In this document: one piece after another, positions 13,225 to 24,726 of the stretch
Numbering within the stretch: the stretch's first letter is position 1
How the letters are laid out: the number at the start of each line of letters is the position of its first letter
NCBI GenBank assembly: GCA_050084515.1
Contig: CM114271.1
Span: 38,750,001-38,814,000, forward strand
Reading direction: 5' to 3'
Source: Blasia pusilla
Taxonomy: Eukaryota; Marchantiophyta; Marchantiopsida; Blasiales
Length of the DNA: 64,000 bases
Notes under the pieces: model-generated
The model's database searches: none
The model's input: only the letters and a program-made list of their open reading frames with translations
Told to the model about the DNA's origin: nothing
Position numbers and translations under genes: made by a program

Positions 13225-14255
13225 CATGTCGTACGCCTACTCTCCTTGAACATTAATCTTGTTGTTGCGGAAGGGTGCGTTCAGTAGGTCACGCTCTCAA
13301 CGCTGATCTACATCCAAACACACATTATGTTTAGTCGAATCTTGGATCAATCAGCGGGCTAACTTTCTGAGTTCTTGTCTCAGTCTCTCATCAAGCTCAA
13401 CCTCCCTTGTTTCTCGGTATACAACACGGGCAAGTCTCGAAAGACTCGGGACAGACTTTCTGGTCGGTTCAGGAACCTCAAACGGCATTTTGCACCTGGG
13501 GGTTCCAACTGTCCAATGGACATCCAATGAGTCTCTAACCGACACACGCACAAAGTGAATCTTGGGTCAGAATCCAAGCGTGGCGTACAAAGCCCACTCC
13601 CTTGGATCAGGTTTGGGTTTCGAGTTCCAACGCCAGACTCCCATTCCATCCCTAGCCTCTAAGACGCCGTTTGGTGCTCAAAGTGGGGATTTGTGTTCCA
13701 AGACATCTTGGAGAGACTCCTCCCTTACTTGTACTTCTAGGAATCTCCGCGGTTCCCTACATTTAGGGAAAGACACCCGGGCCTCTCCAATTGGCCCTCA
13801 ACCCGATTGCTCTCCCAATCCTTTTCGGCCAATATCTCCGTTTATACTTATGCGTTTTCTAAGATCTTTGGTGCGTTGGAAGCGTCTCAAGATAAGATTT
13901 CCAACACATCCTTATTTGTTGCAAATTCATCTTGGAGCTAAACCTTATGGTCCAAAACACAGTAAAATTCCCCAAGCGCTAGTAATGTTCCAAAACTGGT
14001 TCTCACCTCTTTGGCAACCAACCTTGCAATACTCGACTCATCTCAAGTCTTGGCTCGCATTTGGTCAAGGTTTCTTGGTTGCAACCACTAACGCATAAAA
14101 CCCACAACTCTATTCCGCCTTTTGTCTCTTGGACTTTTCCAAGAGACCTTTCCAAACGCCTCTCCAAAGCGCGAACATCGCAATGTGAGTCCACTTGAGT
14201 TCTGATGTTCCGCTTGGCACCTATTTGGTGTTGTTTGCTTATGAGGGTCACGATA
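13225..14255 (-). mobile_element. Nested insert Z, about 1 kb, in copy A
   Basis: Sequence present here between zinc knuckle and protease but absent from the equivalent place in copy B. A shorter version occurs in copy B inside gag (about 18790-19455). Shared landmarks read in element sense: GTCTTTCCCTAAA, GGCGTTGGAACTCGAAACCC and CAAGGAGAGTAGGC. No protein is recognisable; it could be a non-autonomous element or LTR. Confidence 0.6.
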
Positions 14256-14559
14256 CTCCACCCGTCACAACTGCAGTAGCCTCCATCTAGGCAACCACGC
14301 ATATCCAACCAGGATCCTCCATATCTCTGGCTGCTCCATATAATGTCGATGCCACGGATGCGGCATCGGGTAATCTCAATGCCATAGTGGCAATGTGCTC
14401 ATGTAGCTGATGTATCTGAGCAGCCATCCTAGCCTCACGCCTTGGCGTCTCCCTCGACGCGTCGATGTGGTGGGACTCTACCTCCTCCACATGCAGCTCC
14501 ACCACCATTTCGGGAAACTCTAGCTCCTCGTCCCCCAACGAGACCACTTGGTGCACGAT

Positions 14560-14700
14560 CTCTAGGCCTACCCGGACCCGCTACTTGCTCTGGTGCCCTC
14601 TCTGGCCCTCGGTCCGAACATAACTTAGCATGTAAACTGAAACACCTGGCGCGTGTATGACCATAACTCTAACAAAAGTCACACTGATAACCTCTTGGTA
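14560..14700 (-). pseudogene. Gag zinc knuckle of copy A, interrupted
   Basis: Minus-strand codons read CDFC, a TAG stop, then SYGHTRARC, matching a C-x2-C-x4-H-x4-C retroviral zinc knuckle with its fifth position turned into a stop. In copy B the second cysteine of the same knuckle has become histidine (CYHHQRYGHIRARC, about 20415). Such knuckles bind element RNA. Confidence 0.75.
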
Positions 14701-14938
14701 CAGCACCATCTCCTCCTGCATGCTAAGGCACACGTCCATGATCCTGACGAGTGCAATCACACTGATGATGGGCTCCACCACATGACCAACAAGTAATTGT
14801 AGGCAGCTGCTACTGAGCGGTATATGAAGGCGCAGGTCTCTGTGGCACGGCCTCCCGATATCCTCCTTGAGCTCGTGGTGCCACAGTCGACCTATCTCAG
14901 AGTCCATGTTGCTGCACATGTGGTGTAGAAAATCGTGA

Positions 14939-15886
14939 CTACTCTCGCCCAGAACCCATGGTGGCTACACTCTCCTCCGCCATGTTGCGCTCAATGTTCT
15001 TGACGTTCCTAAAAACATCTCTCAACGTAGGGAAGGTCTTCATAAGAAGCACCCCCTCCCGCACACATGTCCGTAGGGTCTGGTCGAGCATGGCGTACCA
15101 TGACTGGATAGCCTGAGCCTCTGTCACCCCCTGAGTGACGTTGATCAACCCGCGCAAGCGAGTGTAAGCCTCACGTAAACTCTTACCCGAGCGCCTGTGG
15201 AAGTCATGGATGCTCCGCAACTTCTCCGTCCGTACCTCCTGGTAGCTCACCCTCAACTCAACGTAGAACTCAACCACGGGATTGAACCTGGGATGAACCC
15301 GACTAGATGGTGCAATTGCTCCAGTGCGAGTGACCCCTCCTAAAACATCACTAGTGGAAGAGGAAGTAGCCTTTCTTGACTCCTCCTCCTCATCTGGGAA
15401 TGGCTCCGTCCATGACACATAGTGTGGTTCATAGTAGAGTCGCCATGCTTCAATCTCCTGGGCATATCTGTGGGAAAACTCATGGTAATTGTCCATGGGC
15501 GCCCCTTCTAAATGCTGGAAAATACCATTCCATGCTATGAACGGGTTGAACTCTCTAGAGTTCCTAGCTCGTTTTGAGTCACACCAACTCCTAAACTCCG
15601 CAATGAAGTCGTGTAGCTCTAAAGTGCCTACAGCACACGAAAACCTACGCGGTCCTCTACCCCGGTCGTCCATCTCGTACGCCCAACTAGTAGGACCACT
15701 CAATGTGTACGGTGGATCACTAACACACTCCTCTATACGCTCCTCCTTGTCTGAAAACGACAAAGAAGGAGATCGAGGTGGTCTTTCACGTGGAGACCCC
15801 CAAAACCTTGCACCACTCTGGCTAAACCCTCTAGAGCTACTCTCAGGTCCACTACCTTGCCTCTCAAAATCCTGAAAGGACGCCAT
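14939..15886 (-). CDS. Gag capsid-like protein of copy A (315 codons open)
   Basis: Open from an ATG at 15886 to 14939. The C-terminal half has the layout of plant retrotransposon gag domains: VVEFYVELRVSYQEVRTEKLRS, RRSGKSLREAYTRL, a glutamine/alanine-rich helix and RNMAEESV. The N-terminal 60 residues are polar and charged. Copy B matches it after an insertion and deletion. Gag builds the virus-like particle. It is the only long undamaged frame left in copy A; the zinc knuckle lies just downstream in a broken frame. Confidence 0.8.
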   Translation of the reverse strand: MASFQDFERQGSGPESSSRGFSQSGARFWGSPRERPPRSPSLSFSDKEERIEECVSDPPYTLSGPTSWAYEMDDRGRGPRRFSCAVGTLELHDFIAEFRSWCDSKRARNSREFNPFIAWNGIFQHLEGAPMDNYHEFSHRYAQEIEAWRLYYEPHYVSWTEPFPDEEEESRKATSSSTSDVLGGVTRTGAIAPSSRVHPRFNPVVEFYVELRVSYQEVRTEKLRSIHDFHRRSGKSLREAYTRLRGLINVTQGVTEAQAIQSWYAMLDQTLRTCVREGVLLMKTFPTLRDVFRNVKNIERNMAEESVATMGSGRE

Positions 15887-16620
15887 GATAGCCCTTGTGC
15901 CCCTCTCACATGATCACTCTCAATCTTGCAAGCAATCTCTCAATCACTCAAACTAAACATGCGACACTCAATCTACACTCTCTCAATGAGACGTGTGCTA
16001 TGTGGCAACAAGCAACGTGGTGCGGCAAATCAACTAATCTATCGTCTCATCGACAAACCATCCTCAGCTTTGGATATACCACATAGGTGTATGTCCCATA
16101 AACCCATACATCCTCGATGCTCCTAGCATCAGCACAAAACCCAATATCCCAAATAACTTCCCAATACCCGAAAATCCCTCACACGTGCAGGGTAAGAGAC
16201 CAGAATGGGTAACCTGACAATAATGTCGATGTTGCTCCTCGGCAACTACAAATCTGGACCCCAACTTGGTCGTGGAGACAACTCCTCCAATCAGCAAGTC
16301 GTACTCGTCTTGTATTGACGCTGCTCAAACCTCCTCGATGTGCGGTACATGTCCAACGGTACGGTACGATACCGGCGGCACGGAATGGCTACCAACGGCA
16401 CGACACTCAAGAATGAGGTGCAGCATTCGGCGGCATACCCTCCTCAATCAGCACTCGGCGGCATACCCTCCTCACACGCTCTGCTCCTAAGTGAAGGAGC
16501 GGCTCCGCGATCGAGACGGTGCGGTGCGGCCACGAGCGGCATGGCGTGACAATCGCCGGCGCCTTACGGCTACGGGCGTCACGGCACAGTACTCAATCGT
16601 CATCGAGCGGCTACCAATCA
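15887..16620 (-). other. Untranslated leader of copy A
   Basis: About 730 bases between LTR and gag ATG that match copy B 18048-18738 in element sense (for example GAGGAGTTTGTCTTCAC against GAGGAGTTGTCTCCAC, and GGTTACCCATTCTG in both). It is GC-rich near the LTR, with two copies of a GGCGGCATACCCTCCTCA unit (about 16430-16475). No primer-binding site matching initiator Met tRNA was found. Confidence 0.6.
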
Positions 16621-18047
16621 CAACATAGAAACATGAAATAAAAACTCAAACACCATAACCCGAGGTCACCTACCATTACTGGTTGATGACGAAATTGCGA
16701 TCACAGTGGCGGCCAAACCAAGGTACATGATGGCGGCGCAAATCAGACAATCAACTTTGGTTGTGGAAGACCCTCCACTCCATAATGGCGGCAATGGCAA
16801 CCAAAGGGTGGACAACGGTCGAATGCGGCTCTAAGAAACGCTAGGCGGCAGCGGCGGTCGACGGTGGACGGTGGACCGCTGATGGTGACGGCCGACCATT
16901 GATGGTGATGGTTGACCGTCAATGGCAGACTATTGATGGTAACTATGACGGCGACAGCCGCCAATGGCATGGCAACTGGTTTAGGGTTTGAACAATTTAA
17001 CTCTAAAAATTGCCTAGCAATGGCAATTTTGCAAGATTGACCATAACATTTTGCTCACAACTCCAAATTTAGCACCATTTGTTGCCCAACATGCATATCT
17101 TCATGATCTACGACGGCAGAAAAAAATATTTTGAATAAAACATTTGAGTAAAAACTAACAGGGAGTTTTGTTAAGCCCAATGTCTCTTTCTCTTATACAA
17201 AATTTGGCAGCGCTTTCGCGCTGATTTCTCCCAACAAAAATGTAAAACCTGTGAAAATACAAATCAGAAAGCTACATGGTGATCCCAAGAGCACCGGCAT
17301 GGGGCAACTTGCCCCCATACTCAATCCCTATAAAAAATTGGGCAGCGCTTTTGCGCGCCACTCTTCCACACAAAAAATCGGCAAAGGAAACATCACAAGT
17401 AAGCAGCTCTTGCTCCGGTGAGCACTTCCATGAACCGCTGAATGGGGAATAGGATCCCCAACGTGCAAAACCAAGGAGTGACCAGCAAGCTCCCCCATGA
17501 AGCTCTGTCACTCACTCATTCTCTCTTTGTAAAATAAGATCCAATCTCTCTCAAAACACCATAGTTCTCACCTGTGTGCACTCTCACATATCTCTCTCAA
17601 TGTCAAACCAAATCCACTCTCCTAATAAGAGGCTTGGGTTACACACACAAAGCAAGCAAGACCATAGCTTCGCCGTCTCATGCCAAGAGGTTCAACAAAA
17701 AGAGAATGAGCTCTCAAGCTCTCTCTCCTTGAGGTATATCTGTCCCCTCTCCCAAGCTCTCTCCATGATAACCTATGCTCCCAAGTCACCTCCTTGGCTC
17801 TTGACCTCATGTAGGAAGTTAAGAGCCACTTACCAAAAATATAAATTCGATTATGTACTCAAAATGGTACTTATCTAAAATAGTAAGTTCCTCAATATGG
17901 CTCCAAATGAGCCGAAACGAAGGGAAAACCTGCTCTCTCAGGTTTCTCAAGGCCTCAGCAGGTCATCCTCGACCTATTGAGCATGTCCTCCACTCCTCAC
18001 AAAGGCGCTCTACTAGATCTTACCAATCTATCCTAAAAGATATGACA
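16620..18047 (-). repeat. 5' LTR of copy A, about 1.4 kb
   Basis: Minus-strand sequence starting near TGTCATATCTTTTAGGATAG (18047) and ending near GATTGGTAGCCGCTC (16625). The first 500 bases match the segment behind copy B (27395-27885), and the remainder matches 6533-7350. Boundaries were inferred from where copies diverge. The sequence beyond 18047 is already the leader of copy B, so the two elements share or abut at this LTR. Confidence 0.65.
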
Positions 18048-18738
18048 CACTTGATGACGATCGAGTATCGTGTAGTGACGCTCGTATCCACAATGCGTCG
18101 TGCCTGCTCATGGCCGCACCGCACCGTCTCAATCACGAGCCGCATCCTCACTTTGGAGCATGGCATATGTTTCTGATTGCGGAGGATATGCCACTAAGTG
18201 CTTCATCCCACCATCGAGTGTTGTGTCGCTTGTAGCCATTCCGTGCTCCGAGTGTCGTACCGTACTGCTGGACTCGCTCCGCACATCGAGGAGATTTGAG
18301 CATCGTCAATACGAGAGGAGTATGACTTACAGATTTGAGGAGTTTGTCTTCACAATCGAGTTGGGGTTGAGCTTTATAGTTGGTGAGGAGTGACATTGAC
18401 ATTATTAAGGTTACCCATTCTGATCTTTTGCCCTACAGTGTGATGGAATTCCGAGTATTTTGCAGTTATTTGGGATATTGGGTTTGGTGTGGATGTAGAG
18501 CGCATCATGGATGTATGGGTTTAGGGGACATAGACCTGTATGGGATATTCACACTTGAGGGTATGTTCTATTGATGAGACAATAGATCTGTCAATTTTCC
18601 ACAGCACGCCGCTTGTTGCTGCACAGTACACGTCTCAGTGAAAGGGAGTGTAGGCTGAATGCCGCATGTTTGGTTCGGTGATTGAGGGATTATTCATGAG
18701 ATTGAGACTGATCGCATGGGAGGGGCACGAGGATCATC
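18048..18738 (+). other. Untranslated leader of copy B
   Basis: Matches the minus strand of about 16620-15887 in copy A. The gag ATG is at 18739 (ATGGCATCCTTTTGG against ATGGCGTCCTTTCAG in copy A). No gene is contained in it. Confidence 0.6.
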
Positions 18739-18789
18739 ATGGCATCCTTTTGGTACTTTGAGAGGCAAGGTGGTGGACGTGAAAGTAGC

Positions 18790-19455
18790 TTTAGAGGTTT
18801 AGGCTCCAACGCATGAGAGATCTTAGAAAATGCACAAGGATCAGTTGAGATATTGGCCAAAAATTACTATGAGAGCAGTTGGATTGAGGGCCAATTTCAG
18901 GGGCCCGATTGTCTTTCCCTAAAGTAAGGGTGAAGACATGGATCCCCAAAAGAACTAGTAAGGGGGAGTGTCTCCAACGATTCTTGGAACACGAACCTCA
19001 CTTTGAGTGCCAAACAACATCTTAAGGGCACGGGATGGAACAAGACTTTGGCGTTGGAACTCGAAACCCAAACCTGATCCAAGGGAATGGATTTCGGAAG
19101 CCACACTCCAACCAGAGATTCATTTTCGTGACTCACAGCTAGATACTCATTGGATATCTATTGGACAGTTTGAACCACGAGGCATGCAAGCCCCATTTGA
19201 GGTTCCTCAACCGACTTGAAATTTTGTCCCAAGTCTTCAAAGACTTGGCTATGTTGTAAATTGTGAAACTAGGAAGATTGAGCTTGATGAGAGGCCGAAT
19301 CGAGAACTCGGATAGTTTGAATGATGATAGACCTAGATCCGAATAATGTGAGTGCATGTTTGGGTGCAGATCAAGATTGAGAGTGTGTCCTACTGGACGT
19401 ACGCTTCCGCAACATTAATGATTTACGTTCAAGGAGAGTAGGCACATGACAATCG
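18790..19455 (+). mobile_element. Nested insert Z in the gag of copy B
   Basis: A shorter version of the 1 kb insert of copy A (13225-14255), in the same orientation relative to the element but at a different place: it interrupts gag after about 20 codons, and roughly 50 codons of gag are missing at its right side. It shares GGCGTTGGAACTCGAAACCC and ends CAAGGAGAGTAGGC, as in copy A. Confidence 0.6.
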
Positions 19456-20480
19456 GGGTAGAGGACCGCGTAGGTTTCTAGGTGCTTTAGGTACCATAGA
19501 GTTACAAGACTTCATCGCAGAGTTTAGAAGTTGGTGTGATTCACAATGGGCTAGGAACTCAAGATAGTTCAACCCGTTTATAGCATGGACCAGCATTTTG
19601 ACAAGGCACCCATGGACGAATACCATGAGTTTTCTCAGAGATATGCCCATGAGATTGAGGCATGGAGACTCTACTATGACCCACACTATGTGTCCATGAC
19701 TAAGCCATTTCCACACGAGGAGGCGGAGTTAGGAGAGGCTACTTCCTCTTCCATCATTGATGAGTTAGGAGGGGTGAGTCCGACTAGGGCAGTTGCATCG
19801 TCCAGTCGGGTTCGTCATAGGTTCAACCTCGTAGTTGAGTTCTTTGGGGAGTTGCGGATGAGCTATTGGGGGTATGGACCGAGAATTTATAGAGCATCCA
19901 CGACTTCCATAGGCTCTTGGGTGAGAGTTTGCTTGAGGCCTGCACTTGCTTGCGTCATTTGATTAGTGTCACTTAAGGGGTGACAAAGTCCCAAGCTATC
20001 CAAGCATAGTACGCGATGCTCGACCGAGACATGCGAAAACTGGTGAGGGATGGGGTACTTCTAATGCGCACCTCACCTACGTTGAAAGATATTTTTGAGA
20101 CTGCGGAGAATATTGAGCGCAATATGGCTAAGGAGAGCGTAGTAGCCATGGGTTCTGTGCGAGGGCAGTCACAATTCGCTCCATCGTTAGTGGAGAAATG
20201 TGGATTTTGGGAGAGGATTGTGGCACCACGAGCTCAAAGAGGATATCGAGAGCCCGTGGCATAGCGACTTGCACCATCATATGCGGCTTAGCAGCAATCG
20301 CCAAGGATTATTTATTGGGCATGTAGTGGAGCCCATGACCAACGCGATTGCACCCGTTACGATAGTGGAGGCGTGCCTCAGCATGGAGGAGATGGGTTTG
20401 CACCAGAAGTTTATGAGTGTTACCATCATCAAAGGTACGGTCATATACGAGCCAGGTGTTTCAGTCTACTCCTGAGTTAC
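19456..20480 (+). pseudogene. Gag remainder and zinc knuckle of copy B
   Basis: Picks up gag at the GGGTAGAGGACCGCGTAGG stretch, then KAPMDEYHEFSQRYAHEIEAWRLYY and later LDRDMRKLVRDGVLLM and ENIERNMAKESV, all matching copy A. Several frame changes and stops. The zinc knuckle near 20415 reads CYHHQRYGHIRARC, with one cysteine replaced by histidine. Confidence 0.75.
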
Positions 20481-21414
20481 GCCCGCAGCGAGGGCGAGAG
20501 AGGGCATCAAAGAAAGTTTTTGGTCTGGGTGGACCTAGAGGTCGTGTACTAGGTGGTCATGTTGGGGGATGAGGAGTTGGTTTTGCCTGAGTGGAGTTTC
20601 CCGTAGAGGAGGTTGAAGTCCACCACGTAGACACTTTGAGGGAGACGTCGGACGTGAGGCTGGGATATCTCCTCACATACATCAATTACAACTGCAAATT
20701 GTTGCTATGGCATTGAGGTTATCCAATGTCAGATCAGTGGCGTCGACGTCTTATAGGGAAGCTAGGGACATGAAGGATCTTGGTTGGATGTGCGCGGTTG
20801 CACAAACGGAGACAGACGCTAGAGTTACTTGTGGAGCAACTGCAGATCTAGAGTTGGATACGTAGAGAGGGGAGTCCAGGAAACAGAATGACTTCTTCAG
20901 TCTTTTAGATTCTCCGAGGCGATGAGGACCCCATCGATCGGTCTTGATCAGATTTCATGGAGGATTGATGTTGTGGGTGTACAGGCACGGAGGGTGCGAT
21001 GGAAGAAGTGAGTGCGACGACTCCTATTGCAGGTGCTCAAGTGGAGCTTGTGTCAAGCACGTTGTTGGGGGCGGCCACTACGATATACTGCGCACCATTG
21101 TTTTCTACTTTCAATGTTACGACGTTGGGAGGTATACTGATCGAGGTTTCAGGCTGGCCGCTACGCTATGTGAACATGGAGTTGGTGTTCCTCCGTCACG
21201 ATCAGAGGTGATTGGAGAGGAGGTGGTGGACCTGGCCTTGGAGCCTATGCTCGGGCCGTCCAAATTATATTCATGGCAAGCTACGGTTGCTAGGATGGCA
21301 GAGATGCACGCTAGACCCGCGATCGAGCATGCCATGGTATCGCGAGATGTTGTGTTGTTGGATAACTAGGGAGAGGTCTTCCAGTTGGTGAGTCCATGAG
21401 GCACATTGTTTTTT

Positions 21415-21510
21415 CCGATGCACGTCTTGTTGGATTTAGGAGGGCAATCCTTGATGTTGGGGAAGGGGGCATTTACAAGATTGGGCCTGACGAGGGCTGA
21501 CATGGAGTAT
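21415..21510 (+). pseudogene. Aspartic protease fragment of copy B
   Basis: HVLLDLGGQSLMLGKGAF aligns to the copy A protease but the active-site DSGA is DLGG, so the catalytic motif is damaged. It keeps its place just before the methyltransferase. Confidence 0.65.
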
Positions 21511-21754
21511 TGCCCATTCATAATACATATATCCTTGGGTTGAGCGAGTATGATGCAATTTATCACCCGACATGAGGTTGTGGTGAGGATTAGCCCGGGA
21601 CATACATCAGATGAGTCCATGGTGCGATCCAAGTCGATAGTGACCAATGCTGAGTCCTATGACGTCGTGGTTGGAGGAGTATGCATCCTACAGACCAAGA
21701 TGGTAGTCTGGTCATGGTCGACTTAGCTCATTACCCGTTCGATTCACGAGTGGA

Positions 21755-23010
21755 GTGATCGAGAGATGGCCAATAGAGATGGCAATATTAATTGTATTCA
21801 GCAGTGCCATCACGTGGCCTACTGATGTGATTAAGGGGCATGACCATGCAAAGGACACACCCGCACCTAACACTTCTAGGGAGAGGAGTGTTATGCTAGT
21901 CGCATCATTCCATGGAGGAGAGGTGCCGTTGTGGGGCTCGATTAAGGAGCTTCCACGCTTGCCCAATAAGCACGTGCAGACGGCGTGGAGTGAGACGTTT
22001 GCACCAGAGAGCGATGGGTCAGAGGAACCCAAGGTAGCCGAGAGTGCTACGATGACATCCTTGGATACCACACCGATTGTGTGGCACATTCCAGAGGAGG
22101 ATATTCGGGTGTCGGATCTCTTTGGAGGGATCGGCACTACGTTAGCTGCTATTTTGGAGGCACGAGTATGTGCGCAAAAATATTTGTATATTGAGCTTGA
22201 TGAGGTTGCAAGGCACGTTTCACTACAACATGTGGCATAGTTACGCCTCCATTTCCCGACTTGTTGTGTGCGTCCGCCGTATAGGGATACCATAGTTCCC
22301 TAACGAGGGATATTTCATTACTGGGAGCGCAAGACTTGGAGCGGGTAGGGACCATTGATTTGGTTATTGTTGGTTGGCGATGTCAGGACCAATCGAGTCC
22401 TGGATGAGATAGTGGATTAGTTGACACTTGCTCCATGTTATTTTGGGAGATGATGAGGATCTTGCAACACTTGTAGGAGCATCAAATCAATCTTGTTCTA
22501 TTGCTTACATCTTGAAGAATGTAACAATTTTGGGCGATTCGACGTCACGGCTGGTGACGAGTGCACATCTAATGCCCACATGGATCAGCCCAGAAGTGTT
22601 GTTGGATGCGGTGATTGTATGTTCACAAGCTCATCGTCCACGTCTTTGGTGAACCAACTTGGTGCCCCATGAGGTCTTGCATATGCCCTATGCAAGACCT
22701 CATGGGAGCGCCCCTCCCATTTTTGGGTGGATTCTATTCTCAACCCAAGTCATCGATCAGAGGTAGTGAGGCACAATGATCAAACGTCATTCTCTATGGT
22801 CAACAAAATTTGCATGCCACGGGCAGCCTTTCCCACATTTGTGTGTTTTTCCGCTTCATGTGCATATAAGGAAGATGAACTTGGCTTGGTTTGGGATGAC
22901 TAGGTATAGCGGTTGGTGGAGCCCCACGTCATTGAGCGAGAGTGAATGATGGGATTTCCCACAAGAGTGACAGGATTACCCTCACTATTAGAGGCATGAT
23001 AATAACATGT
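21755..23010 (+). pseudogene. C5-cytosine DNA methyltransferase domain of copy B
   Basis: Motif I VSDLFGGIGTTLAAIL (about 22109-22156) is well kept. Motif IV reads DLVIVGWRCQDQSS near 22356-22397, with the PC proline changed to arginine. The motif VI ENV reads KNV in YILKNVTILGDS (about 22507-22542), losing the catalytic glutamate. Motif VIII reads AHRPRLW, a TGA, then TNLV (about 22629-22665). The AFPTF segment and motif IX MMGFPTRVTG (about 22949-22978) follow. Copy B supplies the middle motifs that copy A lost, so together they show a complete, non-permuted C5 methyltransferase. It occupies the same slot between protease and reverse transcriptase. Confidence 0.87.
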
Positions 23011-23466
23011 CTTGGGTTAAGCGATAGACTTGAACTGATTGACATGGATGGTCATCTTAGGAGTAGTTGAGCAACAGGTCATAACAGTTGCGTTGGTGAG
23101 CCCCACGCCTACCAAAATGGTTGAGGTAGTGGTTGGGGGCTAGATCTGAGGAGATCGACACTCCAGGGGTGATCGGGAGAGATACCCTTGGACTTCCTGG
23201 GATATTTTGCAAGTACGTCAAGAGATGGTAGCCACAACATCGAGCGTGGTTTCGGATATTGCACATGGAGAAGATGAGATTTTGCAATTGGTTGCACGTT
23301 AGCAATCAAGCTATGTTATTCACAATGGGATTGTACCATAATAACTATCGATACCAGCCTTGGAGAGTCCTACCCTAGTCACAATGAAGACGTGGGAGTC
23401 AGATATGGGCCCTTAGTTGACAGGAGGAGAGCGGCGCCAGATAGATTAGTTCTTTTTGGAGTTATA

Positions 23467-24250
23467 GGAGTTATTTTGCATTTAGCATACATGATTTGGG
23501 TACGTTGAAGGGTCCAAGGATCCGCATTGGGTTGTCTAGCGACACACCAATCTTTGGACAACCTTACAAGTACAATGATATGAAGAGGGCTCTAATTCAA
23601 TGTAGGAGCCAAGACTTGGTTGGAGTAGGACGAGTGCAGATGTCGTATGGAGAGTATGCATCTGCCACTGTAATGCCCGCCAAGAAGGATGTGCATGGCA
23701 ACTGGAGGGATAGGCGGATGTGTGGAGATTACCAACCTATCAATCGGTGGACGAAGTCCAATAGGTATGCCATGCCCATTCCTAAGGAGACCTTTGATGT
23801 TATTGGGCATGCAAAGGTCTTCTATTTGTTGGATCTTCAAGCCAGATACCATAAGTTGCCTATCCTCTAATCTGATAGGCAGCTGATGGTATCCGACTTT
23901 CAGATTGGAGGATAGGCAAAAGATTACATTTTGGGGCATCAATCCTCACGGGAAGGATGGCTTGTACGAGTGGCGTTTCTTACCATTTGGGTTAAAGAAC
24001 GCTCCGGCTGAGTTTTGAGAGAGTCATAGATAAGATCTTGGCAGGTCTTGATTTTGCTAGGTGTCATATTGATGACATCGTAGCCTTTAGCGCCATGGTT
24101 GACGAGCATGAGCGACATTTGGAGGAGGTGTTTCAACGATTGCAATTACATGGGCTAACCCTACATCCAAGCAAGTGCAAGTTCTTCTATAACCAGATTA
24201 AGTACTTGGGTCATAGAATATACCTAGGTAGCCTTGGTGTGTAGCAGACG
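23467..24250 (+). pseudogene. Reverse transcriptase of copy B
   Basis: MPAKKDVHGN, DYQPINRWTKSNRYAMP, DLQARYHKLP, WRFLPFGLKNA and the catalytic CHIDDIVAF (about 24063) match copy A. A 37-base inverted copy of the ARYHQLP-region (about 23863-23899) interrupts the frame. Downstream HERHLEEVFQRLQLHGL and KCKFFYNQIKYLG continue the thumb region. Confidence 0.88.
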
Positions 24251-24485
24251 AAGGTAGAGGCTATTTCACGCATTACATACCCAAAAAATATGAGTTGAGT
24301 ACTTGCATTCATGGGATTGGCAAAATTTGATCGACGGTACATCAAGGATATCAATTTGATTGCAAAGTCGTTAACCTCGCTCATCAAGGTGGATCAAGAG
24401 TGGCACTTGGGGATGAATGGGAGAGAGCATTTCAACTGCTCAAGGTCAGGTTGATGTCTGCGCCCATATTGAGGAGACCAATCAG

Positions 24486-24726
24486 CAAGGTTGCATGTGG
24501 ACAAAGTCCATGTCCGTGGACTTATGTCTGTTCCATACTCCCCCATTTCTTCCTCCCTCCACCTCCACTCCCTCCTTCCTCATTGCTCTTATCATCCTTG
24601 CCTTGCCTTCCATCATGGACTAAAAGTGTGGGTCCTACCTCTTGGAACTCATGTCCGTGTACATGTCCAGACTTGTCCGTCCATGTCTATCCTAAGGAAG
24701 GACTTGTCCGTTTTTGTGCAACCATG
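24486..24726. mobile_element. MITE (hAT-like), 241 bp, inside copy B
   Basis: An insertion absent from copies A and C. It begins CAAGGTTGCA and ends TGCAACCATG, a 10-base terminal inverted repeat with one mismatch. It is flanked by CCAATCAG (24478-24485) and CCAATGAG (24727-24734), an 8-base target duplication with one mismatch. Eight-base duplications are typical of hAT elements. The inner part has repeated TGTCCGT words and no protein. Confidence 0.75.

Noticed and set aside
13562-14098. 178-codon plus-strand frame
   Set aside because: It lies antisense in nested insert Z and no domain is recognisable.
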